From Pinus tabuliformis (lineage: Eukaryota > Streptophyta > Pinopsida > Pinales > Pinaceae): 64,000 bases of DNA. The notes under the pieces are model-generated. The model searched no databases. It saw only the letters and a list, made by a program, of their open reading frames with translations, and was not told the origin of the DNA. The translations under genes and the position numbers were made by a program. Position 1 is the stretch's first letter. Each line of letters begins with the position of its first letter. This document shows, piece by piece, positions 11,369 to 22,750 of this stretch. Where the stretch lies: assembly GCA_031772625.1 (NCBI GenBank), contig CM062816.1:833194071-833258070 (forward strand), written 5' to 3'.

Positions 11369-12247
11369 TTATGGAAGTGCCAAAGTGTAATCATAGATCC
11401 AATGCAATAAACATGTCAATTGATCAATATAATAACACTTGCCTCTATGATTATTCACACAACACACCCAAAAGCAAAAATGGGAAGAAAAATACGAGGG
11501 ATTATGAGGGCAGGAGGTGGGAAAATAGGAGACCCATATGTCATGGAAAGGAACCGTAGAGGAAGGGAAGGGTACCAATTGACAAGATTGAAGTTTCCCC
11601 TCTAACCAGAAAATGGAAATGTCACTAATCAAGTACGTGAACCTTTGATGAAGAACTATCTCCGGCCTGTCATCCTCAAGGTGTGAAGGAGTGAATGGCT
11701 CAGACAAATCTAAAATGATATCTTCTTGATTATTGGGAAAACAAGGGGTGGAACCATCGTTATACCTAGGGAAAAACCATGATTCTCCACTTTTCATATG
11801 GGAAACCAACTCTTCCTCAAAACTATGAAAATGAACTTCATCACAAGCATCCACTTCCGGGCCAGGAACACAATAAGGGGAGGACTGCTCAAACATGAAT
11901 AAAAACCCTTTATTGGTGGCATGGCTATAGGAAGCATCTTCATTTATCCGTTTTGCACGAGAGCTATTGCGATTATCCACAATGGTGGAAAGCTCCTCTT
12001 TGACCAAATTGTTGTCATATTGAAACATAAAGAAACCTTTCGAGTCATTAGGAAGGGCTTCATAAGGACCAATATTGTCAATCAGAAGGGGCAAAATATT
12101 TTCTTCTTCCTTAGGTTCATGGAATTGAGATACTAAGGGGCCTTCATTTTTACCATAATCATACCCAATTCCCCAATCAACAGCGCAAAAATCACTCATA
12201 GATTCTTCATCCAATTGATGATTACGATCTTCCTCAGAATCATCCAA
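11369..12247 (-). CDS. Unrecognised acidic ORF between direct repeats
   Basis: A 292-codon open frame on the minus strand lying between the direct repeats A and B. The first 180 residues are acidic, with several Asp/Glu clusters; the C-terminal 80 are rich in aromatics, Cys and His and may be read-through of non-coding DNA. I recognise no domain. Retroelements often carry extra ORFs like this, and the position between LTR-like repeats on the strand implied by them supports that reading. No introns or zinc knuckle were found. It may be a decayed internal ORF of a non-autonomous LTR element rather than a cellular gene. Confidence 0.35.
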   Translation of the reverse strand: MDDSEEDRNHQLDEESMSDFCAVDWGIGYDYGKNEGPLVSQFHEPKEEENILPLLIDNIGPYEALPNDSKGFFMFQYDNNLVKEELSTIVDNRNSSRAKRINEDASYSHATNKGFLFMFEQSSPYCVPGPEVDACDEVHFHSFEEELVSHMKSGESWFFPRYNDGSTPCFPNNQEDIILDLSEPFTPSHLEDDRPEIVLHQRFTYLISDISIFWLEGKLQSCQLVPFPSSTVPFHDIWVSYFPTSCPHNPSYFSSHFCFWVCCVNNHRGKCYYIDQLTCLLHWIYDYTLALP

Positions 12248-12455
12248 TTCTTCACAATGGATTTAATGTTGGCTAAGCTGCAAATCTTCCTCTTCCTTGT
12301 TAGGGAGGAAAATTCTTCCTCTTCCTTCTTTTCTTGAAGAATATTACTCAAGGTATTTACTACATAATTCTAGTAGGACACTTCTAGAAGGAGGGCATCC
12401 GTAGGGTTCTTATTATATTCACATTTCATATAATAGAACCTCTTTTCTTGGTCAT

Positions 12456-12740
12456 TTAAGTGGGTGAAAACCTCCTTGGTGCTATATGCTGCCATAAGTT
12501 GCTTGCAAGACTCATGATATTCCACCGTTCTTTCTTGCAATACCTTGAGACTCTTAGGATCAAAATCCCCATCTTCCTCGGACGAGAGTTTTTAAGATCA
12601 TCATTGTTAATTCCCATATTTGCATTGGACAATTCCTCTGCATCTTCTTTGCTTTCTTGGTCATCCAAATCTTGTATGATTTCTTCAAGCAAGGTGCCAT
12701 GCTTTTCTTTAATTGCATGACACAAGGAATTTAGTGCCAC
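12456..12740 (-). CDS. Unrecognised small ORF upstream of the acidic ORF
   Basis: A 94-codon minus-strand frame starting at the edge of direct repeat B and followed 210 bases later by the acidic ORF. It has an N-terminal helical, Glu/Lys-rich half and no recognised domain. It may be the start of the same decayed protein after a frame change. Function unknown. Confidence 0.25.
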   Translation of the reverse strand: MALNSLCHAIKEKHGTLLEEIIQDLDDQESKEDAEELSNANMGINNDDLKNSRPRKMGILILRVSRYCKKERWNIMSLASNLWQHIAPRRFSPT

Positions 12741-13112
12741 TCCTAAAGCTAGTAGCCAATAAAGGAGATCCCACAGGACTAGGATACAAGGTTAACTGCC
12801 AAGTTGGACATGGGGACAAGAGTACAAACCAAGCCCATTCATTTTGCTGATTTCTCCCACCAATCCATGCCCATAAGTTTCCATTGATAAGTAAGAAAAG
12901 ATACCCAACTACACAATGAAAGCCATACCTTCGAGGTTGGAAGGCCCACCTTCAAACATATGATCATAACAGATGGGCGAGGATACATAATAGCTGGCTC
13001 AGGTGGCAGAGATGGTGGCACATCGAGCTATCTGGCGGCTGCTAGTTGTTGATTGAAGACAATCTAGGAGAAAAATTCTCCTATGGGTGTCACACATAGG
13101 TGGTGGGTAATA
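12735..13112 (-). repeat. Direct repeat B, possible 5' LTR of a minus-strand element
   Basis: Partner of 10664-11044 in the same orientation. Its right edge directly abuts a decayed copia pol, so the pair and its contents may have inserted into that element, or the copia fragment may simply start here. Confidence 0.5.
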
Positions 13113-13118
13113 GGGACC

Positions 13119-14790
13119 TCACAGCCTCTTCACTAGTATGGCTAAGGAGCACAAAGACCTACTTGTGGAGCTTGGTGACAATGCTAAGTATGCAATAAAT
13201 GGTGTGGGTAGCATACATTTCCAGATGGATTTAGGTTGTGCTACGAAGGTGAATGAAGTGTTGTATGTACCAAGGGTTGAGAAGAACTTATTCTCAATCT
13301 CGACTATGTATGACAAGGGTTTTGAGATCAACTTTACAGGTGGCACAGAGGGTAACTTGTTGAGAGGATAATTATACGATTTGTAGTGCATGATAGTTGC
13401 AGCTTGTGTGAGCTGTGGCATAGGAGGCTTGATCACTTGCACTATAGAGCTTTACCATTGTTGCGGGAGATGGTCATTGGTCTTCCAGAGTTTAGTTAAA
13501 GTAGGACGAAGTGTGAAAGGGATGTGCACTTAGCAAGTACGCTAAGGTTGCATTTCCAAGTAGTGAGAGCAAGTTCAAGGGTGTGTTGGACTTGATACAT
13601 TCAGATGTGTGTGGCCCTAGGTCAGTGGAGTTTGTGACGAGGTATTGCTATCATGTAATATTCATAGATTATTTCTTTAGGAGGACATGTATATAATTCT
13701 TGAAGGCCAAAGATGATGTTTTCAATCAGTCTCAAGAGTTTAAGGCTTTTTTGGAGACGCAGATGCAGAAGAAGATCAAATTTCTCAGATCAAACAATGG
13801 GGGTGAGTATGTCTCCAATGAGTTCAAGAATGTTTGCAAGGAGGCAGGAATATAAAAGTGCTGACAATGCCATATAATTTGCAGCGAAATGGAGTGGCAT
13901 TGAGGAAGAATATGGCCATCATCGGAGTAGCCAGATATATGATCAATGATCAGGATTTGCCTATGTTCTTGTGGGTAGAGGCATTCAACATGATTGTCTA
14001 TTTGCAAAATAGGAGTCCTGACAAAGTTTTGGAGGACAAGATTCATCAAGAGGTTGCCACAGGAGTGAAACTAGAGGTTTACCACCTTTGCATCTTCGGT
14101 AGTATAAATCATGTCGACATACCAGAAGGGCACTAAGTTGGAGCCCTTAGCAGAAAAGGGCATCTTTGTTGGATGCAACAAGACTTAAAGGCCTATGGGG
14201 TCTACATTCCAGTATGGAGGAAGACAATGGCTAGTAGGGATGTCAGATTTGAAGAGGGTAGGACCTTTAGGAGGCCATGTGGGTTGGATCTAGCAATGGC
14301 AAAGGATTAGGAATGAGAGGCTCTGAAGACTGAGGAGTGACCAACAACACTAGTAGCAGGGACACAATCTTCTCACTAAGAGGAGGATTGAGATATTCCT
14401 TCGTGCTTTGTCAGGTGGAGGCCAAGATGGGCCATGTAGACTTTGAGGGATGCAGAGGAGCATCTAATGCTTCTAGCAACACCTTTAGGGAGAGAAGACC
14501 ACAAAGAAGATTTTTTGATTACATGGCCTTGATGAGAAACATCAGTGCGTTCGAACGTTCTACTTTTGAGGATGCAGTCGACCATCAAGTTTGGAGGGAT
14601 GCAATGGTGGAGTACAACTCCATCATGAACAATGATGTCTGGGAAATTGCATGAAGTCCCAAGTGGAAATCAATGGTCACTTCTCGATGGATCTATAAGA
14701 TCAAACATGCAACAAATGGTAGTATTGAAAAGCATAAGGCGAGGTTCGTGGTGAGAGGGTTCTCCTAGAAGGAGGGAGTATACTGTAATA
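13119..14790 (+). pseudogene. Decayed Ty1-copia pol fragment
   Basis: Conceptual translation in shifting frames gives copia pol in the usual order. First comes the region after the protease (13138-13371, an LYVPRVEKNLFSIS-type block). Then a GAG-pre-integrase block (LWHRRLDH near 13415) and integrase remains (13560-14140). Last is the start of reverse transcriptase (14560-14765, with W.DAM.EYNSIM.NDVWE and SRWIYKIKHA). Many stops and frame changes make it non-functional. RT is cut off at about 14770 by a GGAGGGAGTATACTG boundary. Gag, protease active site, RNase H and LTRs are missing. Confidence 0.8.
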
Positions 14791-15029
14791 TTCCTAGGGA
14801 ATTTTTATAGTAAATAACAAAGAAAACATAGACATAAGAATCATGAAAATCAAACACATGAATCAATCCACGAAATTGCACCAAAAACTGCACGGCTGAG
14901 CCATTTTATTATAATATGAAGAGGGTACAATGAGGTGCTAGAAAGAGTGCACCTGGGCTTGCTCAAGGCAAGCTAGCTAAGCCCAAATGAACAATAAGAA
15001 ATCCCTCTCAAATCTACTACTGCTCTATG
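14791..15029. other. Junction sequence, nothing firm
   Basis: AT-rich stretch between the copia fragment and the dispersed repeat; no ORF or recognised motif. Confidence 0.3.
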
Positions 15030-15440
15030 TTGGGATCTTTGTCATTAATATAGCCCTCTAAGCAATTAATGTAATATAGAAAATATGTACAATGTGAAGT
15101 CAAGATTTTGTTTGAGTGATGAGTACATGTTTAGTAGGGTCATGATAGAGGAGTTCGACAACCAATGTCGCGAACATCAAGGTACATAGAGAGCTTGGTG
15201 CTCTTGATTAAATATGAGTCCCATACCCTAAGTGCATGACAAAATCCAATGGAAACATTGCAATCGCCCCAATCCTGAAATCTTGAAAAATTGATAAGTG
15301 TGCTAGGTTTTGAATGAGATCTAAAATTCTACTTTCTCCATATGAAATCCAATGAGGTCAAAACCACTCTCAAGCATCTTGAGTCATTTCATGGTAATGC
15401 TAAAAATTTAAGTAAAAGTGAGACATTCTCCTTTATTTTT
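15030..15440 (+). repeat. Dispersed repeat family, copy b (plus)
   Basis: Inverted relative to copy a, direct to copy c. Its right end forms an imperfect hairpin: CATGGTAATGCTAAAAATTTAAG near 15394 pairs with its complement at 15445-15480. Whether a and b are long terminal inverted repeats of one element (9.2-15.44 kb) or independent insertions is unresolved. Confidence 0.6.
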
Positions 15441-15701
15441 CATTTTCATCTTTTTACTTTAAGAATTTAACATTACCATGAATTGCATATCAATAATAGG
15501 CACATAAGCTTGAATATTAGGTTGGCCTATTCAAAAACTCTTATTTCTTTGATTTTTTTTGCATTTGAAACTTCTTCGTGACAAATTTTGTGAAAAAAAC
15601 CAAGGAGCAAATTATTTTTGTGGGAGCATTCTCTTGGGTCGCTCCTGATTGGCTCCTGCTCTGAGTGCGCTCTCGGAGTGATTCGAAGGGGGGGTGGGGG
15701 G
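15441..15701. other. Flank of the copia insertion
   Basis: Contains a weak GCTCC-rich stretch (15640-15680) and a G-run (15688-15701) directly before the LTR. The partner of this G-run continues after the element at 21342. Confidence 0.4.
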
Positions 15702-16834
15702 TGTTGAAATATGTAACGAGGTTCGGTCTACATAATGGCATATGTAATCATGATTTTATGTATTTAATGAAAGGAGAAAAATAAATTTATTATTTGTATT
15801 CTTGAGGCATGGGTTTCATGCTCAAGGGAAATTTATTTTTAGGTCAAGCACCCATTGAGTGCTTCTAGGATTGTCATAAAGTCAGTTGAGTCATTGTCAT
15901 GTATTGAAGACCCATGTGGGCATGTTACATATTGCAAAGAAAAAATTATTGAGTCAAAATATAGTCAAAAGACTCTCCATGTCATGGCACACATATCAAG
16001 TCGGCCTACATGAAAGGACAAGTCGACCTCAAGATAGCAATTCGTAACCCTCACAAGCCTATAAATAAGAAGGAATTCAACCTCATTTGCACACTTACTC
16101 AAGGAAGTTCGATCTCCTTGAGATAGAAGCTGGAAAAGGACGAAGAAGAAGAAGAACATCAAGATCGAAGTTTTTGGGCCTCTCTCTCTCTCTCTCTCTC
16201 TTTCGTTAGGGTTTCTACAGTTTTTGGGCTAGATGAAATTATGAAGTTGCGTCGAAGATGTGAAGTTGCAAGGTCAACGCTGTGACGCTGCAAGGTCAAA
16301 GCTGTGACGCTGCAAGGTCAAAGCTGTGACGCTGCAAGATCGATGCTGTGACGCTGCCTTTAGATCGAAGTTGTGAAGCTATTAGGTTGAAGCTGCATCA
16401 AGGCCGAAGTTGTGAAGTTGTTAGGTCGAAGCTGTTGAAGCTCCATCAAGGTCGAAGTTGTTGAAGTTGCTAGTTTGAAGTTGCAGAAATTGTTTCTAGA
16501 AGCTGTGTAAGAAAATCTCATCAAGAAGGAAGGATGACTTGGTCTTGGAGGGTCTTGGTCATGGGTCATAGGTCTTGGAATTCATCAATTGAAGTTCTAT
16601 AAGAAGAGAAAAATTATGGTGGGCTTTCCTCTTAGTTGGAGAGGTTTTGGCCCTGACTGATGGCTTATATCTTGTGTCCTATTGTCTCATTGTTCTTTAT
16701 GATTACTTTTTGATGATAGAGAACACTAATAATAATAAGAAAAGAAGTTAATGAAGTAAAGTAAAAATACATCACAAACAATTATCGAAGTAAGACAAAT
16801 CACCTACACTTGTTGCCCCCTAGATTTCTCATCA
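15702..16834 (+). repeat. 5' LTR of the 15.7-kb copia-type element
   Basis: Carries a TATA box (TATAAATA, 16060-16067; counterpart 20595-20602 in the 3' LTR), a (CT)n run near 16180, and a 22-base minisatellite after it. The long R/U5-like part has several GAAGTTG/GAAGCTG repeats. Confidence 0.8.
16279..16366 (+). repeat. 22-bp minisatellite inside the LTR
   Basis: Four units of GCTGTGACGCTGCAAGGTCAAA at 16279, 16301, 16323 and 16345, the last diverged. The 3' LTR has only a degenerate version, so copy number changed after insertion or the units were lost there. Confidence 0.7.
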
Positions 16835-17641
16835 TGGTATCAGAGCTAAGGTGACTACATCAAGGAAGGGCAACACAAAGAAGGATACTCTAGGGCCGAA
16901 GTATAAAGAGATCATCTTGGAAACATCAAGAGCATCAATCATCAAGAAGGACCAACCCTCTCATCATATTGAAAGGAAATAATTAAGAGCATCAAAGAAG
17001 ACCTCAAAACCCTAGCTCATCCAAAGAAGGGTTCCACACTTGAAGCGTTCTTGGGAAACTCACACATTCTACAATCATTATCATGAGGAAGAGCGAAGCA
17101 CTTTTGTGTTTGTTTTTCTGGGCTATATTCTCCACACATGAGAAGTATTAAGACATCCTTCTGCAACAACAAGTATTGAATTGCAACCACCATCAAGGAT
17201 CAAGTTATGTGCCAAGAAAGGTCTCCTTTGTAAGCCAAAATAACAAGAGGAAGAAGTCATGTCAAGCAAAGTAGAAAGGAGGAAAATTTTTCCATCTTCT
17301 AGCCACATGTGTAAGCTAGGGTTATTGTAGAAAAGGCTGAAATTGCAAAACTGCTACATCAAACCAAAGTTCTGAAGAAGGGCCAAAATTTGAGGTTGTG
17401 AAACAAGTTTAACTAGCGTTGTCTTGAAAAGCAGGAAAAACATTGTCAACATCGTCAAGGAATCAATGTGATCTCCCTTTGAGCCAGGGATCACTTTTAA
17501 ACAAACACATCTTCACCAAGAAGATATATTCTATTATCTACATCATCATCAAAATCAAGAAGGCATCAAGTTGAAAATTTCATCATCTAGGAGAATCTTC
17601 ACTTGACAAGTATTTTTATATCTATATTTGAATATGTCAAA

Positions 17642-18310
17642 ATGACTTCAGATTGCAAGGAGAGCAACAAATTGATTGGGTCGTCAAACTTTCTTGCATG
17701 GAAGAAGAGGATAGATTTGATCCTCATAGAAAATGAAGTCGTTTGTCATGTTAAGGGTTTAATTGTCGGACTGCCAAAAGAAGAAGCTCAAGCTCTACAA
17801 GATGAAGATATCAAAAGAAGAAGGAATAGCCTCATACTTTATGAAGGTGTAAGAAATAAGAGACCAATTCCAAGAGTTAGGAGAAATAATGTCTGACAAG
17901 GAAATGGCTATCATAGTGCTCAATGCACTACCAGAGGAATGGGGCAACTTCTCATCAAGCATCTATGGAAAGAAGGAAGCTACTCCATTCAATGAACTAC
18001 GGTCATTGTGCAAAATCAAAGAAACCAGGCTAAAAGAAAAAAGTCGATGTGGGATCATGCGAGCAAGCTCAAGCATTTGTTGCCATGGCTAGAAGAAAAG
18101 GGAAGCTTGGCCCTTAAGAAAAAGAAGAACATGTCGAAGGTTCAATGTTATGGTTGTCATGAATAATATGGGCACTACAAGAGAGATTGTCCAAATCTCA
18201 AGAAGGACAACAACAAAAGAGGGAGGGAAGAAGCCCATATCACTGAAGAAGTGGAAGAAGCTGAAAAGAAGAAATCCAAGGAGGAAGTAAAAGATCTCTA
18301 CTATGATTGA
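17642..18310 (+). pseudogene. Copia gag remnant with zinc knuckle
   Basis: Gag binds element RNA and builds the virus-like particle. Residues from the ATG at 17642 match the N-terminal copia gag pattern (a NFLAWKKRI block), then shift frame near 17889 into the LNALPEEW.NF part. A CCHC zinc knuckle follows at 18150-18190, reading CYGCH, a stop, then YGHYKRDC, so a TAA lies inside the knuckle. A charged Lys/Glu tail ends near 18310. At least one frameshift and several stops make it non-functional. No protease motif follows. Confidence 0.65.
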
Positions 18311-20230
18311 GATAGTTTTCCTCACCTAGTTTTTTTCAAGTTATTTGTTGTAAAGTATAACTATCATGGAAGGAATCATTAGAAGCATGATAGGATGCAT
18401 CATGTTAGGAGATGGCATCATAGAAGCATGTGATTGAAAGCAAAAGCTCGTGACATCATCATAAATAAGCATGAAAGATAGCTGAAATAGAAGTCTATGG
18501 ATGTCACCTATAGAAGGATGTAGCTCTTGGTAACCTCATTAGAAGCATAAAGTCATCTAGTATAGAGCTCATTATACATCATTCAAAAGGAGCATTTGCA
18601 AGATGAGGATGGTCAAGATATTTCGTTCGAATCTTTATTGGAAGGTTCACCTTCTGGAAGAAGCAAGTGTCTTGCCAGGAATTCCAACTTGTATGGGATT
18701 CATGAGATGATGGTATGATGTCAAAAGAAGTGAAGCAGGTCAAGGGATTGAAGTTATTTCAATCAAGGGAGCTGCCAAAGGAAGTCTAGTTGACCAAAAG
18801 AAAGATACAAGGTATGTATGCTTGTACTTGATAAAATAGAGTCATGGCATATGGTTGCAGATATCATGAATGAGTGCTGTACTTGAAGAGCATGATCAAA
18901 AGAAGGGATCTCCTCCTGCGAAAGAATGCATGAAGGCATGGTTCACACATTGACTAGATGAAATCAATATAATATGTCCTCATATGAAATATGAGGTGGT
19001 TGACAAAGTAGAAGGAACTATGATTGGAAGTTCCTGGGAGGAAATGTGTGAATAAAGAAAGGAAGAGATCATGAAAAATGCAACTATGGAGAAGAAAATC
19101 AACATCCAAGGACTAGAAGATTTGACTATGATATCTCCATTGGAAATATATGAAGATCCTCAAAAAGTTTGAAAAAAGAAAAAAACCCTTGACGTTGTAT
19201 ATCTTTTTGGAGATGTGTCAATATATATGCAAGATGTTAATGCTAGCAAGGAGATGTCATGATGAAAGACAATCACAAAGGTGTTTTTGATTCAATGTTC
19301 ATTTCTATTTTTGAACAATATCTGGATCGGCTAATGCAGGGCTACCGAAGGAAGAGCTGTAGATGTCATTTACAACTGACACTCATGTGGTAGGATGAAA
19401 GATCTTGAAGGAAACATGATGCGAAGAAGGTAGCAAGGTATACAGGAAAGGCCAGATATGAACTAATGGATCACTTTCCAATGAAAGAAAGGATGACATC
19501 ACTGACCTGATTCATGAATGAAAGCGATTGATGGTCGATGCCCTATGAAAATAAGTCCCAAAAAGATGAAGATTATTGAATAAAGAAAAGGAAGTTCACG
19601 ACATCGAAAGGAGGAGCTCTTCAAGCAGCTGGTTGTCCCATGATCTCCACCTAAACAACTGCTGGAAGTAAGTCCCTAGTCAAGAGGGGGATTGGTCAAG
19701 TCCCTGATTAAGAGGGAGCTTGGGTACATACCTTTTATAGGAATGGGTACATTCCTTCACTGGAATGGGAGTATTCTCTCTAATTGAGAGGGACAGATAG
19801 ACACATCATTCTTGTCTTCACTTGGGAAGATAGAATGAAGGATTGGGTAAGCATTTGGCATCCGATACTCTTTGGGGATGTGGTAGGGCATCCAAGATAA
19901 GAGTGGTTGTAAAGGATTGATATTCCTTGAGGTATGGGAATCCAAGATAACAATAGTCCTAGTGGAACATACTCTCAGAGAACCTGGGTGGGGTATGTTT
20001 CGAGAGAGACAATGATGAGGGTGTTTATAAATCATTGGTCTCACCAAATTTGTGCTCTGATCTTGTGGAGAGATAGAGCTGTTAGAGAAGGCCTTGCTAT
20101 GTGACAATGTTGGGTGATATCATGCTATACAGATGGGCTACCAATCCGACTCTTCTTATGAGAATTCTTCAAATTGAGAATGTCTAAGTACCTTGTATGG
20201 ATTATGAATACCTCCCTAGTTAAGAGGGAG
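18311..20230 (+). other. Non-coding interior of the copia-type element
   Basis: No ORF above background and no pol motif. Purine-tract copies recur: GTCAAGAGGGGG near 19680, GATTAAGAGGGAGC near 19703, CTAATTGAGAGGGAC near 19778, and the real one before the 3' LTR. Confidence 0.55.
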
Positions 20231-21341
20231 TGTTGAAATATGTAACTAGGTTCGGTCTTCATAATGTCATATGTAATCGTGATTTTATGGATTTAATGAA
20301 AAGAGAAAAATAAATTTATTACTTGTATTCTTGAGGCATGGGTTTCATGTTCAAAGGAAATTTATTTATAGGTCAAGCACCCATTGAGTGCTTCTAGGAT
20401 TGTCAGAAAGTCAATTGAGTCATTCTCATGTGTTGAAGACCCATTTGGGCATGTTACATATTGTAAAGAAAAAATTATTGAGTCAAAATAGAGTCAAAAG
20501 ACCCTCCAAGACTTCGTCATGACACAAAGATCAAGTTGGCCTACATGAAGGGACAAGTCATCTGCAAGAGAGCAATTTGTACCCCTCACAAGCATATAAA
20601 TAAGAAGGAATTTGACCTCATTTGCACACTCGCTCAAGGAAGTTCGATCTCCTCAAGATAGAAGCTGGAAATGGACGACGAAGAAGAAGAAGATCCAGAT
20701 CGAAGTTTTTGGGCCTCTCTCTCTCTCTTAGGGTTTCTATAGTTTCCGGGCTAGACGAAATTTTGAAGTTGCATCGAAGATGCGAAGCTTCAAGGTTGAA
20801 GCTGTGAAGTTGCAAGATCGAAGTTTTGAAGTTGCCTCTAGATCGAAGTTGTGAGGCTGTAAGGTCGACGATGTGAGGCTATTAGGTCGAAGCTGCTAAA
20901 GCTGCATCAAGTTTGATGCTATGGAGCTGCTATGTCAAAGTTGCATAAATTGTTGCTTGGGTCGAAGTTGCTGGAAGGTCAAAGTTTGTTGTTGGACGTT
21001 GTGTAAGAAAACTTCATCAAAAAGGAAGAATGACATGGTCTTTGAGGGTCTTGGTAAGGGTCATAGGTCTTGGAATTCGTCAATTGAAGTTCTATAATAA
21101 TAGAAGGATTTTGGTGGGTTTTCCTCTTAGTTGGAGAGGTTTTGGTCCTCGTCGATCGCCTATATCTTGTGTCCTATTGTCTCATTGTTCTATATGATTT
21201 GGTAGCTGTTTGATGATAGAGAACACTAATAATAATAATAAGAAAAGAAGAAGTTAATCAAGAAAAGTAAAATTACATCATAAGCAGTTATCAAAATAAG
21301 AGAAATCACCTACACTTTATTGCCCCCTAGATTTCTCAACA
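20231..21341 (+). repeat. 3' LTR of the 15.7-kb copia-type element
   Basis: Aligned end to end with 15702-16834 with many substitutions and small indels, so the insertion is not recent. Ends TCTCAACA, with an inverted TGTTGA/TCAACA terminus pair. Confidence 0.8.
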
Positions 21342-21371
21342 GGGAGCTGCTCCCCCGCAACCTTGGGATGC

Positions 21372-21620
21372 ATACATTTTTACTAGGGTCATGATAGAGG
21401 AGTTGAACAATCAATGCCACCAACATTGAGGTACATAGAGGGCTTAGTCCTCTTACTTAAATGCTAGTTCCATACGGTCATACATAACAGACTCCAATGA
21501 AAAAATGTTGCAATCCCCCAAAACCTCAAATTCTGAATACCAATGGGTTTTGAGTGGGATCTAAAATTTACTTTCTCCATGTTAAAAATTTAAGTAATTC
21601 TCTTTATCTTTCATTTCCAT
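21372..21620 (+). repeat. Dispersed repeat family, copy c (partial)
   Basis: Begins in the GTCATGATAGAGGAGTT core shared with copies a and b and runs to the TTTAACATTACCATTAATTG edge. Preceded by GCTGCTCCCCCGCAAC, the reverse complement of words at 8728. Confidence 0.55.
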
Positions 21621-21670
21621 CCATTAAGAATTTAACATTACCATTAATTGCATAGAATTAGTAGGGCTGG

Positions 21671-22750
21671 GACAAATTCACTTCCCAACAGTGGAAATCC
21701 CTTTTAATATTGCTTAATCGCCCTTCGCTACACTCCAAAACCTTTGAGAGGTTCAAACATGTGACTGAATTGCGTGAGAATGTGGCAGTAAAATGATTTT
21801 AAGATGCTTTTTCACTAGACACGTGTCTAAAGTTTGGGATACTAGTAGGGCTCGCGTTTGGCAGCAGTGAAACTCGTTTCGGACATGCGTCACACGAATG
21901 TTGTGTCCAACACAGGAAATACATGACACGAGGGGGGCAGGGATGGGCGTGGGGGGTGAGAATGTGTCGTGTTACTTAGGAATGCGCATTAAAGAGCTTA
22001 AAGATGATTTTGATAACAATGAAATGCACTACCTACCTGGATAATAAGATTCATGGTGTGATTTATGGTTTGGAAGAACCTTTTGTGATTCTTTGAAGTC
22101 ACTTCTACTTGAAGTCTAGAGGTAATGCCATCTCCTTGTCATGTCTGCAACACGTCTCCTTGGTATCTTCTCAAGAATATTATGGTAGTTTATATGAAGA
22201 TATGTCGAGCGTACTACGCTGTATTACTAAATTAACATTTATTCATCGAATATGCACAAAGATCAATCTAAATTTTGTTTAAAGAATGCTGCACAACAAC
22301 TTTAAAATTCCAAAGTGAGCGTTTCCCTTATATGGAGCAGTTTGACTTGTTGCTAGTTGTTCCTTAGTGGGAGACTGGGAGAATATGACATGCCCATAAA
22401 GCGATGGTGATCCCTAGTAGTTAAAAATTAAAAGCTGCATGGCGTTATTCTAAGTATTCATCTCAAATTTGGTGTGGCTCCATCCCACGGAATCATTGAA
22501 TTTGCTATACGAATTCATGATCTTGTGATTATCCAGTTGCAGCACGCCATCTTTTTAAATTAAGATTAAACTACTTGGTTGACATTTCCTTCGTTCTCAA
22601 TGCTATTTACATTGTATTATTATAAATTAGAATGTATCACACAGTTAAAACTGTGGCCATGTAGTGTTTACATGTACAAACCATGTTATACATGTAGAGA
22701 GTCAGGTAGTTTTTGAGTATTTACAAGTGATGTTAATTCTTTGTCACCAG
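21671..22750. other. Intron or flank upstream of the oxidase exons
   Basis: No exon of the acyl-CoA oxidase is recognisable here and no other gene is seen. A GGGGGGCAGGGATGGGCGTGGGGGG stretch lies near 21930. It may be part of a long intron, or the exons may be a displaced fragment. Confidence 0.4.

Larger units (their letters stand above)
15702..21341 (+). mobile_element. Non-autonomous Ty1-copia-type LTR retrotransposon
   Basis: A 5.6-kb element with LTRs of about 1.13 kb (15702-16834) and 1.11 kb (20231-21341), both starting TGTTGA and ending in CA. A tRNA-iMet primer site (TGGTATCAGAGC, 16835-16846) follows the 5' LTR, and a purine tract (AAGAGGGAG, 20222-20230) precedes the 3' LTR. Flanks are GGGGG and GGGAG, an imperfect target duplication. 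Only gag is recognisable inside; protease, integrase and RT are absent, so it must have moved with help from another element. Confidence 0.85.

Noticed and set aside
16835-16846. tRNA-Met gene fragment
   Set aside because: The TGGTATCAGAGC matches are primer-binding sites directly inside LTRs, not tRNA genes. No full tRNA was found in the window.
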